Source: Primulina eburnea
Taxonomy: Eukaryota > Streptophyta > Magnoliopsida > Lamiales > Gesneriaceae
Direction: 5' to 3'
Length of the DNA: 64,000 nucleotides
NCBI RefSeq assembly: GCF_022965805.1
Contig: NC_133106.1
Span: 39,001,881 to 39,065,880 of the forward strand
How positions within the stretch are numbered: the stretch's first letter is position 1; each line of letters starts with the position of its first letter. The notes under the pieces were generated by a model, which made no database searches, was not told the DNA's origin, and saw only the letters and a list, made by a program, of their open reading frames with translations. Shown piece after piece: positions 61,621-64,000 of this stretch. The position numbers and the translations under genes were made by a program.

Positions 61621-64000
61621 CGACACCACTTTCCATTCACTCAATTCTGGTCAATACGGTGCTAAAGGAAGAACGTGAAATGATAAATTATAAATAAATC
61701 TGAATAACCAGTTCCAAGAGCCCCTGTAGCCCAGTGTAGGTCTGCAGTTCGATCCTGCGTCTCTGTTCTTTCTTTTTCCTCTCAGTTTGCCTTGAATCCC
61801 AAGATCAAGAATCTTTCCTATGTAACCCCTCTCCGCTTCTCCGGTTTGTAAGCAAAAATGCGTTACTCCTTCAGAAAACCCTGCAACCAAAGTACGAAAC
61901 CCTGTCAAAATCACCCAGTTAAAATTTCAAGTTCCTTGTGTCTACAGTTGACACTGGCTTCCATGTATTCTCCAGCTTCTCGTTTGGCCTTTTTTGAACC
62001 ACCCCAATTTATCTTCCGGGCTTACGCAAATAGACCAATTTGAGGTGGAAAATTAAAATCGGATCTTGACGAGTCCAAAATTAGATATTTTTTCTGTGAT
62101 TGCTCCCTCCTTCCGAAAAATCTTGATCTTGATGGCGAGAAGTTGAAAGGAAAGATTTATTATCCTGTTTACGTTTCCTCAATATTCTTGTCCTTGTCAA
62201 GCTCGGCTTCGTGTAACTGGGACTGCACAAAATTGCTTCCTTTGCATTGAGAAAACCAATTTCCTGATCTTTTGCACAGAATGGAGTTATTTAACTTTTT
62301 CCTCATTCTGAGCTCGTTCATCCAAAGCATGATTAAGTTCTCTCATAAATGCTTTTCGTTCTTTCTGTATGGAAAATAGAAATTTAACTACACACACAGA
62401 TAGATTAAAATGATCATCCAAATAATATAAAGCATCCCCATCCACATTAGTAAGCCTCCATAAAGGCATTTCTAGTGCAGAATTCATAAAAATTATTTCT
62501 TGAACTAATATGCAAACTCACACACCAATGCACATGCATGTATCCGAATGAAAATCAAATTAAGTATAATAACAGATTTTACTTTGAGAAACAGAGATGG
62601 GTATTATCTTGTCAATGGATTTTTTCTTTAAGTTAAGTTTTAATTTTGTATTTGTGACGTTTAGAAGCCAAACAATCTGTTTTTCTTCTTCGAGAATGAC
62701 ATCACGTTACCATTTTTTACCCGACCCGTGCGCGGGATGTGGGTCAGGGTTACACTATTCATATGCTCGTTAATGAGTTGATCTAATAGTCTTCTGGACC
62801 TAACCCAACCAACCAAACTGGATTACTTACTTGCGTCTTGGGCTAACTTCACTTGAATAAATGAAAACAAAAAACATAGAAATTAACAATTTTTTTATTT
62901 TGTAAAATTTCAAAGTTGTGGATAACCTCGTATGATATATGTAATATTTAAACACAAAAATCCCATGAGATTATCTCATTAATCAATTTTATGAGATAAT
63001 TCTTTTACCTGATCTGATCTATGATAAATATTAATTTTTATATCAAAAACATTATTTTCACTTTAGTTGTGAACTAGGTCGACTCGTATCAATTATTTAA
63101 ATATATGATACTGTCTCATAGAAAATATATTCATATTTAAACGTAGTTAGATTTTCTTTATTGGTATGAAAAACCTAAGAGGAGGTTGAAGAGTTTGGGG
63201 TTTCAGACCTTCAGGAATCTTGACTTTAAATATAGTAAACAAATACGATCGATAAAAAAAAAAAAAAATTGTTGCATCAACTCCTCAAATTATGTATATT
63301 AGTATTCTCGTGTACACGTTGTGTGCTTATAAAATCCGTTTTTTTTATGAAAAAATAAAAGAAAATTGAAAAAAAGGTGCAAAATATATAGCGTCCTTGT
63401 AAATAAATAGTCACCAAAACATAATAGATGCATCAATTTTAGAAAGGTGAGAAATTTTCGTAAATAAGAAACACCAAATGACACAAAATGGTAAATAAAT
63501 TAAACTTCTAATGACTAAAAAAAAGAAGAGACCATATAAAATGACTAATTTGTCTAATAATTTTAATTTTGTTGGGAATTAAGTTAAGATGATAGAATTG
63601 TAATTTAATCTGAAGCTTCACCAAAGTGATTTATATAGGCCAGTTTTACTCTAAAAAATAATAAATACATAAATAAAGGCATCTTCAAGCTAGTTAATTA
63701 ATTAAAGAATAAACGAGCAATAATCAGGAAACGCATGAACCTTTGAGTAAAGAATGAGAAGATTTTGGTGAAATTCTCGCTTTTCAATAAATAAATGAAA
63801 AGGAGCATTCAACTTTAGGCAAATTCTAAATATTTTTTGGAATTTTTTTTGTTCTTGTTCTTATTTATGATATTTGTCGATAAATAATATATCATAGCAT
63901 ATCAAATCATACGACACCACAAAGTTCTTAGCCTTATGGATTTTGGGCTTCAATCGAGTTATTTTTTTAATGATTCATTTTTATGTTTTTTTTCTTCCTC
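61621..64000. other. No gene recognised; intergenic DNA
   Basis: Around 61651-62040 base composition is less AT-rich and short frames exist on both strands, but none gave a recognisable domain. At 62287-62365 (minus) a possible terminal exon reads ERKAFMRELNHALDERAQNE before a stop, preceded by a plausible acceptor; the family is unknown and the support weak. The remainder is AT-rich. Confidence 0.35.
62950..63125. repeat. Dispersed repeat, GTGAGACGGTCTCAC family, old copy
   Basis: CATGAGATTATCTCATTAAT, TTATGAGATAATTCTTTTAC and GTCGACTCGTAT keep the order of the family blocks with many transitions, and ACTGTCTCAT marks the far end. Clearly older than the copy at 55817. Confidence 0.55.

Noticed and set aside
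61715..61775. tRNA-like T-arm (GCAGTTCGATCCTGC)
   Set aside because: No matching acceptor, D or anticodon arms around it.
62287..62487. Minus-strand frame ending ERKAFMRELNHALDERAQNE
   Set aside because: Could be a last exon, but no upstream exons or family could be identified, so it is only mentioned with the intergenic stretch.

Overview
The window is nuclear DNA from a flowering plant, almost certainly a dicot. Genes are split by many short GT-AG introns in an AT-rich background, encoded proteins are plant families (SIEVE ELEMENT OCCLUSION, DUF707, plant-type MKP1), and plant mobile elements (TRIM, CACTA-like, Helitron, MULE, LTR remnants) fill the gaps. The species cannot be fixed from the sequence; an asterid is my guess. 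Exon borders below were placed by eye from frame continuity, GT-AG signals and family resemblance. For the DUF707, GDSL, GT106, coilin and SEO models the exon lengths sum to whole codons.

Layout. 1-623 (+) is the 3' end of a GT17 N-acetylglucosaminyltransferase. 1374-4461 (-) is a 13-exon DUF707 membrane protein. 5345-10863 is gene-poor and holds a complete 350-bp TRIM retroelement and a nested tandem repeat. 10864-12987 (-) is a GDSL esterase/lipase. 15689-20431 (-) is a GT106 O-fucosyltransferase-like protein, divergent from an S21 ribosomal protein (21399, +). 24012-30245 (+) is a 16-exon coilin, convergent with MKP1 phosphatase (31352-33700, -). 35733-38403 (+) is a decayed RGLG-type RING ligase. 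38996-43846 (-) is the mRNA-export factor GLE1, divergent from a broken GH5 endoglucanase-like gene (44680-49417, +) that carries a 2.25-kb LTR insertion in an intron. 49864-55980 is a transposon graveyard: a CACTA-like element, a long foldback, two small Helitrons and a MULE transposase relic. 57082-60501 (+) is a complete SEO phloem-protein gene. 60868-64000 holds a second, inverted LTR fragment and no gene I recognise.

The genes do not form a pathway. From memory, the order GT17-DUF707-coilin-GLE1-GH5 resembles Arabidopsis chromosome 1 (around At1g12990-At1g13130), while the GT106-S21 pair resembles At3g26370-At3g26360. The window may therefore preserve an ancestral gene order that Arabidopsis split between duplicated blocks.

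I found no clearly new multi-gene system. The most interesting points are: a tandemly duplicated putative calmodulin-binding segment in MKP1; a duplicated 22-codon exon and an 11-residue repeat in coilin; the stepwise loss of the RING finger in the RGLG copy; the disabled GH5 gene; and the chain of abutting mobile elements with readable ends and target-site duplications.
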